DNA of 64,000 bases from Spizellomyces punctatus DAOM BR117 (GCF_000182565.1 NW_015971544.1:570365-634364); one strand, 5' to 3'; shown: positions 25,322 through 36,645, counted from the first letter of the stretch. The notes: generated from the letters alone by a model not told the origin. Numbers and translations are program-made.

Positions 25322-25743
25322 AAGCGCCAGCAACAGCAGATGTAAACCTTAGTATTGTACATATGTTAGTCATATAGTTGTGTAGATAGAATAATCAATC
25401 GCTGTGCTTCTACGATACTTCAGTATTATTTGGACGATATTTTTAAGGATAGATATATCAACCATGGCGCAATGCCGATATCGTCCATCACGCCTCCCTG
25501 GTCCCGCGCTGCCCTTGAACGAGCACTGCAGAGCTGGTGTTTCTGGAAAGTACACCGAATGATCGATTCACATCAGATCCGTTGATTGCATGCGCATCTC
25601 GCGACTGCGCGGATGATGCAAACTCTATCTTCAGCTCCTCCATGTTATGATGAAAGAATCCGTCACGGTTGCATCGTTGACATCAAAATAGGCTCAAGCT
25701 ATACATTAGACTACAGGTGCTTTACCAGGCAAGATACTAGAAC
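25322..25743. other. Intergenic between convergent genes
   Basis: The 3' flanks of the NRAMP and co-chaperone genes. No gene is seen. Confidence 0.5.
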
Positions 25744-27994
25744 TTAGAAATAGGCATAATGTTGTTGATGTCCCGATCTGCGCTGCCCACCGCCGCGGCC
25801 CATTCCACCCGGCATTCCGCCCATTCCAAAAGGAGATCCCCCGAACTGAGCGCCACCAAAGGGTGATCCTCCATGAGCAAACCCGTGCGGCATTCCACCC
25901 ATGCCGCCACCGAACAATTGCGAAAGTATATCCATGTCGGGCGGCCCACCGTGTCCAAAAGGCGAATATCCGTCAGACGCAGAGGCCCCATCTACGTCCA
26001 TTCCCGAATCAAACATGTGCTTTTTACGTGGATCCGACAGAACTGTGTACGCCTCGCCGATCTCCTTAAACCTGCTCTCAGCGATCGCTTTCTCCTCGTC
26101 TGATAGGCCAGCGCTCTTGTCAGGGTGGCACTGGAGAGCCAACTTCCTGTACGCCTTTTTCACCTCTACCTCACTTGCACTCCGGGCCACCCCAAGGATC
26201 TTATAGTAATCCTTCCGCTTAGACTGTCGTAGGAGATTTCGAGCGGTGTTCAAAGCCCTCGCTATATCTGACAAGAGAGATAACAAAGAACAAACTAAGC
26301 CGCAGTTGCGCCAAGACCAGAGGTCACCATATCCTACCTCCGTCTGTCGGCTTCAGCTGCTCGGCATTGGTGTAATCACGCACCGCATCCTCGTAATTTT
26401 CGAGCTTCATATAGCAATCTGCACGGCGAAGGTACAGTTTGCTAAATAATGCTGAATTTGAGGAATTTCGGAGGTCGCCAGGTGAGATTCCTGATGTTTC
26501 CGAGCCGGGAAAGGACAGTTTTTCTAACAACTCAATCGCAACCGTGCAGTCACGGGCAGCCAAATCGTACTGGGATAACTAAGCACCAACGAAAATTAGA
26601 GTGTATTTCTATCTGCTTCCCTTTGAGGATCACAACTTACCCTGCTCCTAACAATTGCACGATTGCTAAGCACTTTCACCTTCATGACGCCTTGTTCGTC
26701 ATCCGCCTCCAGGCAGCGTTCATAGGCGTCCAAAGCCTCCTGGTACCGCCCTGCTTTGAAGGCGTCATTACCCTCATTCTTCATGCCGTCCAGTCTTCGG
26801 ACTTTTTTCAGTAGCTCTTTGGCTCGCTTGTTGTCCGGGTCATACGATAGCGCCTGCATTAACAGCTTTGGGATAGCTTCCGGCTTTGTGTCCTGCAAGT
26901 ACATCACACGGGCACGAATTGTTATTGCCTCCACGTTGGTGGGGTCCGCGGATAGCACACCACTTCAAGTTTTGGCAATTTTGGACAACAACGATGAGTC
27001 AAAACCTGCAAAGCCAAGGGTAGCAAACCACTGTCACACCCAAACCTACGTGGTAACCTTTGCAGCTCCTTCCAAATCTCGACATTCAATCAAACATTCA
27101 GCTCGGAGTAGCCGCCACCGCATTGGCATCGTGTCCAAATCTAGCCCACTTAATCGGGTGCAACTTGAAGAAGATGAGGTTCTCAAAGTTGGATCTAAAG
27201 TGATCATCGCCATCTCCAGCTGTGTCAACGCCTGCTTGTGTTGTTTGCTGACTATCAGCTTGTGCACCTGTGCCATGAACGATCCTATTTTGGCCACTAT
27301 AGCCAGCTGGCAAGATATTCATTACTATATGTGCAAAGGCTGAGGCTTCTCACAGCAGTTTTACTCACATCTCGATCTACCGCTCCTGCATTATCCTGCA
27401 GATGTGATTTGCCCTTGATGTGGACCTTTACCTGTCGCAACATCCTATCCGCGTCTTCCAATTGACCGAGGTGTAACTGACACTTTGAGGCCCTCAAATA
27501 GGCCTTTACATTATCAATATCCAACTCGATTGCCCTTTTGCAATCCTTTAATGCATCACTGTATCGGCGGAGCATCATCAGCGCCGCAGCTCGGTTTGCG
27601 TAGTACATGCCAGTTGTTGGTCGAATATCTTTGCTCAAAGGTCAACACGCGCCAGCAAATGTGTATCAGGTAAACTACACACCAATGGCTTCTGTATACA
27701 GGTCCGCTGCTTCCCGATATTCCGCCTTTTTATAGAAGTCATTGGCTCGTGCTTTGACCGCCTCCGCACGAACCTCTCTTTCACTATCCTCGCTGATCGT
27801 CACCATAAATGAGAGTAGTGGAGGAAGGTCAGAGAACGCCAAAGATAAAGATTTCGTTGCTAGCTTATCGGGGCATTCTCAGTCTGCCATATATCACTCC
27901 CCAGCGCTCAAAGTGACATCTCCCAATACCCCAGTGGATCTGCATATACCCACCTAGTAAGGTCCACCACATCCTCCATAACGTCGGCAGTCAT
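25744..27994 (-). CDS. TPR-DnaJ co-chaperone (DNAJC7/TPR2-like)
   Basis: Cytosolic co-chaperone that binds Hsp70 and Hsp90 through TPR repeats and stimulates Hsp70 through a J domain. From a start at 27994 ([13 protein letters not shown]) exons give successive TPR units: [63 protein letters not shown] and [21 protein letters not shown]. The last exon carries the J domain ([20 protein letters not shown], with the catalytic HPD in QCHPDKSAG). It ends in a Gly/Met/Phe-rich tail ([14 protein letters not shown]). The order TPR then J domain is diagnostic for the DNAJC7 group. At least six introns. The short ATG-containing fragments on the plus strand here are shadows. Confidence 0.88.
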
Positions 27995-28470
27995 GCTTAT
28001 AGAATGTGGGATCTTTTGATGAATTGCGAAATAAGCTTGGCCGATCGCGGGCTTATTCGGAGTTTCGCTTGAAGGGCAAACAGGCTAGTTGCAGGCAGGA
28101 AACCGTTTCAATTCGCCATGAAACAGCACGTGACTTGATGGCCAGCTGGTGAGGACCACATTGAAGTCACTAGTGTGCAAGCTCGTGCGTGCAACGCACT
28201 TGATAGACGACCCAAGAAATAATGAAACGAAGGCTAATGGAGTTATGGAAGCACTTTTATAAATGCATATATCTTTGGACATCTTGAGATACAGCATGGG
28301 GAGAAAGGCTGGGAATGCTTTTGATAGGTAGCCAGGATTGGGGGTACAAATACCACTACCCTTGGTAATAAGGGGACAGCAACAGAAAATGCGCCAGTGA
28401 TTTACAATGCATGGTTATGGTCGTGTGGATGGTCATGTAACAGCTATTTAGTGCGGAGCCGGTGGGTATT
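27995..28470. other. Intergenic, no gene seen
   Basis: Upstream flank of the co-chaperone gene. One 70-codon minus-strand frame is present but has no recognisable motif and is not called. Confidence 0.4.
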
Positions 28471-28479
28471 GGCACTAGC

Positions 28480-28565
28480 ACCCGCACCAGGGATTGAACC
28501 GGCGACAACCGGCTCGGAAAACCTAATCTAACTAGTCTACGCTACGCTACCACTGGAACACCCCT
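28480..28565 (-). ncRNA. tRNA-like / SINE-head-like sequence with Pol III boxes
   Basis: On the minus strand, TAGCGTAGCGT (28539-28549) fits the A box and GGTTCAATCC (28491-28500) is a perfect B box. The spacing fits a tRNA or tRNA-derived SINE promoter. The T-arm stem has mismatches and I cannot fold a convincing full cloverleaf, so a tRNA pseudogene or SINE head is more likely than a working tRNA. It overlaps the last codons of the Fanzor remnant. Confidence 0.4.
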
Positions 28566-29813
28566 CCTGAACACCTCTGGTCTACCGTGTCCATCTAACA
28601 TTGATTGCACGATCATCAGCATGTTGCAGGTGCTCAGCGTGTCCCTGTTCCAGTAGCGCATCGTCCAGGCTTGCTGACAGTTAGGGTTGGTACAACCCAG
28701 CAATCCATGGACTTTTTCAATCTTGCCTTCGCGATGGTGCCAAGGTCTTGCATGAGGTCATTCTTTGAATTTTTTCTCCACAAACTCAGATGAGGAACAG
28801 CAAGGGCAGACAGATGAGGTCTTGTACTCGTCAAGAAGGAAGCAGTTGATCCTGTTGCACTTAAAGAGGGTGTGCCAACCTTTCATCTTTGATGAGGTCT
28901 GAAATCTTGCAGTTCGACCGGCATTGCTCCAATCTCCCATCACAATGGTAAAGTTTTCACTGTACTTGTTGCATAAGTTGGATATGAGGTTCGATTCACT
29001 CTTCTGATGGTTTATAAATGCATGCCACTTCCACCGCGTGTGGGCAGGATGCGAATAGAAGTCCTTTCAATGATCCCAATCAGTGCACTGAACAAGGAGA
29101 TAGCACATGAAGTCCATGAGGTTCATTGTCTTGTGACTAGGGATATGTGATTCTATGAGGTCCATTCCCACTTCCTTCTTCATCTGCTGCCATTCTTTTG
29201 CAAATTGACGGCTTCCAGTCTCCACGGCTTGCTGGTTGGTGGTGTAGCGAAATGTCATACCACTGTTGTCTTGGCAGTAGAGAATATTGCACTTGTTTGG
29301 GTCGATAATGATGACATTCTCTGCTGCTCAACAAGCAGGTAAGTTTTTCTCCATGTATTGCACTTTAACTTCATCCTCTAAACTCTTTGCTGACTTTCTC
29401 ACTCTGCACTTTCCATACTTGTCTGCTCCTGGGTGCTTTAGGTATACAGACACTGAGGTCCCATCTGTCATGATCGAGCCTTCAAACTGCATACTGCAGC
29501 AAGACCGAAAAGCTTTGGTACATAGATTACAGACACACAACCATAAATCGACCTTTTTGACAGTTTCTGCTTCTCTTCACGCGATGCAAAGGATATGCTG
29601 GTAGAGAATGATGGTGTCGATCCGCACATGGCTTTGGATGAGAGACCAACGAAGAGGGATTGCACTGAACTGTTGAAATCCATGTTGTTCATACAGCCCA
29701 GAGAGTTTGCAGTATGCAGGAAAGAATGCGAGAGGGTCTACAGCAATGGAATATGTGAGTGGCTGGTTGTCAGAAAGGGGAATGTTAAGTGTAATGGATT
29801 TTTTGTTGGTTAA
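28542..29813 (-). pseudogene. Fanzor (eukaryotic TnpB-like nuclease) remnant
   Basis: One reading frame of about 424 codons interrupted by four TGA codons (29577, 29328, 29067, 28758 as lower coordinates) but with no frameshift. Recognisable blocks in order: FSAIPLRWSLIQSHVRIDT; FEGSIMTDGTSVSVYL; the RuvC-I-like VIIIDPNKCNILYC; VMGDWSNAGRTARF; the RuvC-II/zinc-finger block LLDEYKTSSVCPCC; and the RuvC-III-like RYWNRDTLSTCNM followed by GRPEVFRR. These match Fanzor proteins, RNA-guided TnpB relatives carried by eukaryotic transposons and viruses. The catalytic Asp and Glu positions look kept. The frame begins after a CTGTAG that may be an intron acceptor; upstream exons were not found. Each TGA could come from a CGA codon by one C-to-T change. 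Confidence 0.75.
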
Positions 29814-30451
29814 CTACAGTAAAGACAACTTGGGTCTCCTAGCAGGTTAGGTGGGTGTCCATACTAGGAATCGTAGTCTCCGAATCCTTTCTTTGGGCGT
29901 CAGTAGCGAATTGGGGGCAAGAGGCAAGGAGAATCGGTTAGTTGTGAACTGAGCAGGATTTAGAGGCTTCAGTGTGGGTGATCAGGCCGTTGAAGCGCTC
30001 TGTTGGGTTCCTGTTAACCTAAGATTGGAGTTGAGAAGCTAGTTGTGGGGATTTTAGTGTTGCTACGGCTTCTGCCCCCCTGCCTTTTTTTCTATTGAAT
30101 ACATCCTTTTTATACAAGATTCTAGGATAAACTGTTAAACTAAACTAAACTAATGGGTGCCGCTGCACCACAACTGATTTATTGGTGGCGGTACCAATTT
30201 CTTCCTTTTTCGCACTGGCTCGGGCCTCCACAGGTTGTATGAGGCATGCTGAAATCTAATGCACCGATTGCCATTCTCCGAACTGGTTTTTTTGGTTGCG
30301 GTAACCTAATCGGTGGAGTTGGTCACGTGATTTGTGCTTCCCGCATCCGATTTGGGCTTACTCGCGATCTCTCGAAGACATCCTCGTCATTACATCCCCC
30401 CTTTGAAGAGCCAATGCACCAGCACTTCGAGCGGGGGTGTTGGGACATCAA
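29814..30451. other. Non-coding or unrecognised flank
   Basis: No convincing gene. It may contain the 5' part of the decayed Fanzor unit. Confidence 0.35.
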
Positions 30452-31060
30452 TTACCAGGTCAGTACCAGATCTGTGGGGTCCGCTTCATCTGCATTTTGG
30501 TTCATGACCCAGATGATACTGGCACGGCCACTGACGTTGCAACAAAACCAGATTTGATCTGTTGCAGTACAAATGATGGTACCCGGGGTCACGTCGGGGC
30601 CAGTTCTGGTTACGTAGAGGGCCATAAAGGTATCCGTGGCCCTTTTCAGGTTTGTCACATGGAAATGGTACTCCACATGCTTGTGATGTCGGGGTCTGGT
30701 GAGCCTTGCAGAGGCTTCTGCTGTGTTTGCCATCCTTAGGAGCACCATCCTAGCTGCTTCAATGACGGCGGACACAAACTCGTGGGCATCATCGTTCAGC
30801 CAATCAGTGAACGGAGCTGTTTTTTGGCTTCCCGCCTCGTGTTCGGGAACCCCGCGGTCGAGCCAAGTGGCGCACGGAGCTGGGCGCCCTCTTTTTCTGG
30901 GTTTTTTCACATCAGCAACTATTCTGACCGCTGCTTCACCACTGTCGGTGGCCTTGCTGTAGGGGTCCACGATGTGGTTTGTGAGGGGCTGGCCCACTGT
31001 GTAAGGTTTCGGAGCGTTGACTCCCAGCCAAAACTCATGCCCTGGAGTCTGCAGCGGCAC
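30452..31060 (-). CDS. Hypothetical protein, 202 codons
   Basis: An uninterrupted frame next to a Gypsy LTR, starting MPLQTPGHEFWLGVNAPKPY. It has a basic patch (KKPRKRGRPAP, an AT-hook-like motif) near residue 55 and a Trp/Cys-containing C-terminus. I do not recognise a family. It lies outside the LTR, so it is not part of the Gypsy polyprotein. It could be a fragment of a degenerate transposon protein. The low confidence reflects the lack of any known motif beyond the possible AT hook. Confidence 0.35.
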   Translation of the reverse strand: MPLQTPGHEFWLGVNAPKPYTVGQPLTNHIVDPYSKATDSGEAAVRIVADVKKPRKRGRPAPCATWLDRGVPEHEAGSQKTAPFTDWLNDDAHEFVSAVIEAARMVLLRMANTAEASARLTRPRHHKHVEYHFHVTNLKRATDTFMALYVTRTGPDVTPGTIICTATDQIWFCCNVSGRASIIWVMNQNADEADPTDLVLTW

Positions 31061-31087
31061 GTTGGGGTTGGTCCGAAGCTGATGAAC

Positions 31088-31522
31088 TGTAACAGGCTAG
31101 CAGGGACAAGAAGACAATAGAAAACTAGGGAAGACTTAGTTAGTTACTACTTGTTATTTTCCTTTTGAGGGGCCTCAGAGAGGTCCTCTTTTTATAGACA
31201 AAGGGGCTGACAAATGCTATATCCTAACTACCCAATCAGATCTCGCCCACATCATCCTAAACTATTTGTCAGCCTATTGCACCATTTATAGCCAATCACA
31301 AGTGAGACAAGTCATCCTAAATACACTGTGCCACTTGATTGAAAGGGGCAGATGCCAGTGTGTCAGAATACTCATCTAATTTGGCCAGAAATGGCTAAAT
31401 CTGCTTATTTATCTAATTCTGGTCAAATGAATGCTGACACCATCAGCAAAGTCATGTGACCACTAGTTTGGAACCACATCTAAGCAGTATAACCATAGCA
31501 CTGACAGAAGAATTCTGTCACA
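31088..31522 (-). repeat. Gypsy LTR (3' LTR)
   Basis: A 435-bp LTR with ends TGTGACAGAATTC...CTGTTACA on the minus strand, so TG...CA. It sits directly downstream of the polypurine tract and the Gypsy integrase. The matching 5' LTR is absent, because the element is cut at 33302. Confidence 0.75.
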
Positions 31523-31537
31523 CTCCCCCACTTTAAG
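31523..31537 (-). promoter_or_regulatory. Gypsy polypurine tract
   Basis: On the minus strand CTTAAAGTGGGGGAG immediately precedes the LTR start, the expected primer site for plus-strand DNA synthesis. Confidence 0.75.
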
Positions 31538-31538
31538 A

Positions 31539-33300
31539 TTAAGCTCCCTTCTGGGCTAGGAACTCCTTCAAGATTTCTCTGCCATGGGGTAGGAGGTTTT
31601 CTTCTGGTTCCCAGGTGTTCTGAGAGGAGGGATAGCCTTTCCACTTGATGAGGTAGAGATTCTTCTTCCTTCTGGTCTTGTGGTCAAGAATCTTCTCAAC
31701 TTCCCAAAACTCTTCTCCTTGCTGGATAATTGGCTCAGGCTCAGGGGGTACTGGTCTGGTAGGGAAGTCCTCTGTGGGGTCCAAGTAAGTCTTGAGGAGT
31801 CTGACATGGAACACTGGATGAATCTTCATGGTGCTGGGGAGCTCCAGGGTGTAATTCTGAAATTCATCCTTGGCCTTGATTCTGTAAGGTCCAAGCCAGG
31901 GGTGAAGAAGTTTCTGGGCTGGCCTCTGGGCTTCTTCTTCTGGGGTGATACCTTCTCTAGATAGCCAAACTTTGGAGCCTAGGGGGTAGCTTGGGGCCTT
32001 GTTGAGAGACTTGTTGGCTTGCTGAACTTGTCTTTCTTGGGCCAGTATCATGTTATCCTTGGCTACTTGAAGCAGTTGCTGAATATACTGGTGGAAGTCT
32101 GTTGCTTCAAGATCATTGCTTTCTCCTGGTGGTGTTGCTGGGGTCCTGGGATGCTGGCCATTCTCCAAGTAGAATGGGGTAAAGCCTGTGGTTTCTGAGA
32201 TACTGTTGTTGTAGGCAAACTCAGCAAAAGGGGAGAAGATCTTCCCAATTCTTCATGTTGTACTCCAGGAAAGCTCTGAGGTAGATCTTCAAAGTCTTGA
32301 TGGTTCTCTCTGCCTGTCCATTGGTCTGCTGGTGCCTTGCAGTGGCTAGGAGGGTGTTGCAGCCTAAGAGTTGCATCAAGTTGGACCAGAACGAACTGGT
32401 GAACTTGGTGTCTCTGTCTGATACAATCACTTCTGGGAGGCCATGGTGCTTGAAGATATGCTTCAGGAAGAGCAGGGCCAGGTCCTTGGCTGAGGCTCTG
32501 GTGGTACTGGGGATGAAGTGGCCTCTCTTTGACAATCTGTCAACAATGACAAAGATGGCATTGTGATCAGAGGAAGTCATAGGTAGGTCAGGGATCAGGT
32601 CAATGGAGATCTGGCTCCATCTGGTCTTAGGTACTGGGAGGGGCTGCAGCAAGCCTGCTGGTGGTTGCTGACTAGGTTTGCTTCTCTGGCAGGAATCACA
32701 AGACTTGACATACTTCTTAATGTCCTTATACATCCTTGGCCAGTAGTAATGCCTTGCTAGGGCATCATGGGTCTTGGTGATGCCAAAGTGTCCAGCATAT
32801 TGAGTGTCATGGGTTTCTTGGAGTAGGCTCAACCTTAGGTCTGGGTCACCAGGAACAAAGATCCTGTCCTGGAAATAGAGTAACCCATCTTGATGGCTGA
32901 GGTATTTGAGCCTTTGTTGCTGGTCTTCTGGTCTCCTGGGGTCATCCAAAGCTTGGATGAGCTCTTGAAGTTCTGGGTCTTCTGTGGTACTGGTCTTCAA
33001 TCTCTCTTGAAGGGTGCTGGTGGTGTGGGTCACAGCATTCAACTCTGCTGTCACCAAGGCCTTGCACTTGATGCATCTTGGGGCCAGGTCTGGTCTTCTA
33101 GACAGGATGTCTGCCACTGTGTGGAGTCTTCCTGGGCCATAGCCAATCTCAAAGTCAAAAGATTGGAAATTCATGACCCATCTGGCTTGTCTTCTGGTCA
33201 AGAAGGGCTGGTTCTGTAGCCACTTGAGGGACTGGTGGTCTGAGATAACTTTGAAGGGGGGTTCCTTCCAGGTAGGGCCTCCAAACTCTGAGGGCATCAT
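31539..33300 (-). pseudogene. Gypsy pol fragment: RNase H, integrase, chromodomain
   Basis: The 3' part of a chromodomain-type Ty3/Gypsy pol. From 33300 downward it shows the end of RNase H (SDHQSLKWLQNQPF...RRQARW), the HHCC zinc motif (HDTQYAGHFGITKTH...CDSCQRS), the rve integrase core (D at IDLIPDL, D at VSDRDTKF, E at NGQAERTIK) and a C-terminal chromodomain (WEVEKILDHK...YLIKWKGYPSSQNTWEP). An extra T in the TTTT run near 32228 shifts the frame, splitting it into 32221-33300 and 31539-32168. The reverse transcriptase, protease and gag are missing because Copia copy C abuts at 33302. Confidence 0.9.
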
Positions 33301-33302
33301 GG

Positions 33303-33815
33303 TATTGAAACTTAGCGCTTGGAATACTGATTTCCCGTGTTGAAATCACTTCTGGAAGGCCTAGTAATGCCTGTGGCCGCTAGTAAGACTTCTGGGTGCA
33401 GTAACTTGTGGGATAACACGCTTGTATTAATCCAGAGACATGCAAAAGTCCCCTTTATATAACCCAGTACATTCTCCAGCCTCCCTCCGCCTTTGTTTAC
33501 TGTTTACATGCTTCAGCCCACTTGTTTACATGCTCAGCCGTGCTCAGCAATGCTCAGCAGCTTCAGCCATGCCTTGGCAAACATTACCTGAAGATCTAGA
33601 TCACCACAAACCTTCCAGACCTTCTAAGAGCGCTTACATGATGATTTACCCCTTTAAATCATTCCCACACGCGTCTGTGATCATTCTGATTACTCTATGT
33701 CCAATTCCCCACGTTGTAACTTAGCCAAATCAGATGTGAACTGTCTAATGACATCCCAGCATGATCTCACATGATTTATAGATCATACAGCGTGGTTTAA
33801 GCCTGAATCTCAACA
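33303..33815 (-). repeat. Copia copy C, 3' LTR, truncated at its outer end
   Basis: It matches the copy A LTR from TATTGAAACTTAGCGC to CCTGAATCTCAACA (plus-strand reading) but lacks the outer ~25 bases. It joins Gypsy sequence directly, with no target duplication visible. Confidence 0.85.
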
Positions 33816-35733
33816 CTCCCACTCAGTGAATCATCTGATTTCCGACAGAGACCCATTTTGCCACAAAGTTTAAGGTGCTTTGTCTTGGGTAAAGCCTTGG
33901 TGAGAATGTCAGCTGTCATTTCTTCTGTCTGACAGTACTTGAGGCTGATGTTCTTGTCTTCTACTGCTTGTCTGATGAAGTGGTGCCGCACATCAATGTG
34001 TTTGGTCCTTGCATGATGTGTTGGGTTGTTGGCAAGTGCTATGGCGCCCTGATTGTCACCATACAATGTTGTAGGACCACTTTGCTGATGTCCTAGTTCG
34101 CCTAGAAGTGTTCTGAACCAGATAACTTCCTTGGTAGCTTGACAAAGAGCCATGTACTCTGACTCTGTTGATGATAGAGCGACTGTAGGTTGCCTCTTGC
34201 TTTGCCAGCTGACTGTGCTGCTGCCAATCTTGACTAAGAAGCCAGTGGTAGACTTCCTGAAGTCCAAATCACCGCCCCAATCTGCATCAGAGTATGCAGA
34301 TAGCTCCCACTTGCTCTGAATGCCGCCCAGTTGAAGTCCTAGGTCTGTGGTGCCATTCAGGTACCGCATGATCCGTTTGACTGCATCCAGTGCTGATGTC
34401 CGGGGTTGGAAAGATACTGGCTAACTGATCCAACTGCTGCTGCTATGTCTGGTCTGGTGCCCAGCATTGCATAAATGAGACTTCCAACAGCACTTCTGAA
34501 AGGAACCCCATTCATTTCTTGCTGTTCTGCCTCAGTTTGTGGTGACATGGCCTTGGTGAGCTTCTGGCCATTCTCTAGTGGTGTGGCAACTGGTTTGCTG
34601 TTACTCATATTGAATTTCTTCAATGTTTGACCGAGGTACCGCTGTTGGGAGAGCCAGATTGACCTGTTGGCTCTGTCCCTGACCACTTGAATGCCGAGAA
34701 AATGCTCTAACTGGCCCATATCAGCCATCTTGAACCGCTTCTTGAGTTCTTCTTTGAGTTTTAACAACTCCTGGTTGTCCTTTGCTGCCAGAATAAGGTC
34801 ATCCACATACAGGATAAGGTGGATGCCCATCTTCTTGTTGATGTACAGCCCGTGGTCTGATTCACACCTTTCAAAGCCAAGTTCTTTGAGTTGCCCATCA
34901 ATGACTTTGTTCCAGGCTCTTGGAGCTTGCTTTAACCCATACAAACTCTTCTTTAGCTTGCAGACAAGTCCATTTGCCATGGTGAAGCCTTCTGGTTGGT
35001 CCATGTAGATGTCCTCCTCAATGGTCCCATTCAAGAATGCTGTCTTGACATCCATTTGGTGAATCTCCATGTCCTTCATGGCTGCTAGTGTCAGGACCGT
35101 CCTGATGGTTGCAAACTTGACTACTGGGGCAAATGTCTCCTTGTACTCCAGTCCTTCAACTTGGGAGTATCCTTTGGCTACCAGTCTGGCCTTGTAGCGC
35201 TCTACAGAGCCATCTGACTTGAGTTTCAGCTTGAAAACCCACTTGCAGCCAACTGTGGATCTTCCTGGTGGTAGTTTGACTAAGTCCCATGTCTGATTCT
35301 CCATCAGAGAGTCATATTTTGCTTTGACAGCCACCTCCCACTGTTTGGCATCATATCTGGTCCTAGCTTCAGTCAGAGTGCTGGGTTCTTCCTGTGGAAC
35401 TTCCCCAATGGTGAAGGCAAACGCCAGATTTGACTGAGTTGGCTTTGCAATCCACCACTCTCCCAGTGGTTTGTGAAATCTGGCACTCTTCCTGCTGAGT
35501 TCTGGCACTTCCTCAGCATCCTGGAAGTCGTCCCGATCATCTTCTGATGCTGAAGAGTTGTCTGGAGTGATGCTAGATGGTCTCTGAGTCTCTTGAACCG
35601 TCCCTAGCCCTTCTTGGTCATCCAAGAACGAAGGCTCCCCTCCTAGAGGCATCTGTAGCTCTTGGTCTTGCTGTGGTACACTCTGCAGTCACTGCTGAGT
35701 GCTCCACATCAAGTTTTCATCAAAGATGACGTC
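33797..35733 (-). pseudogene. Copia copy C, 3' half of pol
   Basis: RNase H and reverse transcriptase part of the polyprotein. It carries the same one-base loss near 34384 as copy A and an extra nonsense change near 35692 (CGA in copy A is TGA here). It stops at the ACGTC where the viral element is inserted; the other half resumes at 61767. Before the insertion the two halves were contiguous: joining them restores the target sequence seen in copies A and B. Confidence 0.92.
35729..35733. repeat. 5-bp target site duplication, left
   Basis: ACGTC directly before the left terminus. The same five bases follow the right terminus. Uninterrupted Copia copies have this pentamer once (GATGACGTCCCTTGAC). 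Confidence 0.92.
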
Positions 35734-35777
35734 TGATACAGTGCAGATAAGCCGTACGGCTTATCTGCACTGTATCA
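35734..35777. repeat. Perfect 44-bp terminal palindrome, left
   Basis: Two 22-base arms, TGATACAGTGCAGATAAGCC on the outside and GTAC at the centre, fully self-complementary. The tip of the element can therefore fold into a hairpin. The same palindrome ends the right arm. Confidence 0.95.
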
Positions 35778-35856
35778 GCCGGCTTATTTATGATTATAAG
35801 CTGGCTTATTATTCTATATACCCGGCTTATTATATATTACATCAGCCCGGCTTATT
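35758..35856. promoter_or_regulatory. Phased GGCTTATT iterons in the terminus
   Basis: GGCTTAT(T/C) begins at 35758, 35781, 35803, 35824 and 35849, spacings of 21-25 bases, about two helical turns. This is the pattern expected of a protein array on one face of the DNA. A transposase or replication initiator site is a reasonable guess. A mirrored set lies in the right arm. Confidence 0.6.
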
Positions 35857-36002
35857 ATATTTAAACGCCCACTCCATATTTAAACGCCGTGTCAATTTAA
35901 CTCAAACGTGGTTCTAACCACTCGGACCCCATCTCGAACACACCAATTTCGAATAGTTTTTTCCCTTCATACTTTGCCAGCATTTTTTCCATGATTGCCC
36001 CA

Positions 36003-36491
36003 TCATGTGCTTTCGAATCCTCCTTCAGTTACTGATACACACGACACCTTCAGTCTCAATACATTCCGTTGCATGCGATAGATGGCGGAAATCTGTGTCA
36101 CCTGGTCTTCCGTGTATCCGGCATTCATTAGCTCCTTCTTGATATCGTTTGTAAGCGCCCCCAACTTCTCCTCTACTAGCGATGCCACATACATATTCGA
36201 GCCATCTTCACCAATGATTGACCGGATACCTAAGTCCACCATCTTCCTTTCAATCGCCTCCTTACTCCGTCGATTCCCTGTTACTATCTTTTGGTACTTC
36301 TCATTGTCAACCGTTAGTTGGTAGAATCTCTTAATGTCAAACAGCTCCTCTCCACTAGCTCTCCTTATCAATTTCTGAGCCGCAAGGCGACTCAGCGCGC
36401 TCGAAGGAGCACTGTCCATGGTTAATCGATGCCGTGTGAATCGCTCATAATCGTAATTGTTTTGGTGGGCAGGGGAGGGACATTGAACCAT
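36003..36491 (-). CDS. TIR-encoded protein, left copy, 162 codons
   Basis: Identical protein to the right-arm copy at 61009-61497, so the element carries two copies. I do not recognise the family. The protein is charged, helical in appearance and ends GGFEST. Residues from about 25 (DSAPSSALSRLAAQ) are the translation of the element's dispersed GC hairpin repeat. An alternative start is the ATG just before that segment (36419). The preserved frame in both arms argues for selection or recent homogenisation. It is transcribed towards the element end. Confidence 0.6.
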   Translation of the reverse strand: MVQCPSPAHQNNYDYERFTRHRLTMDSAPSSALSRLAAQKLIRRASGEELFDIKRFYQLTVDNEKYQKIVTGNRRSKEAIERKMVDLGIRSIIGEDGSNMYVASLVEEKLGALTNDIKKELMNAGYTEDQVTQISAIYRMQRNVLRLKVSCVSVTEGGFEST

Positions 36492-36645
36492 CGACTTTAT
36501 GCAAAAACTTGGACTTGCTATTGATAGTTGCTTTTCCCACTTTACATCAGCAGATTACTACACGTACGACTCACGTGATGCACCTTCCTAATATGGTAAT
36601 CAACTATCGATAGATTCACTTTGCAAAGCAATTCATGTGATTTGC

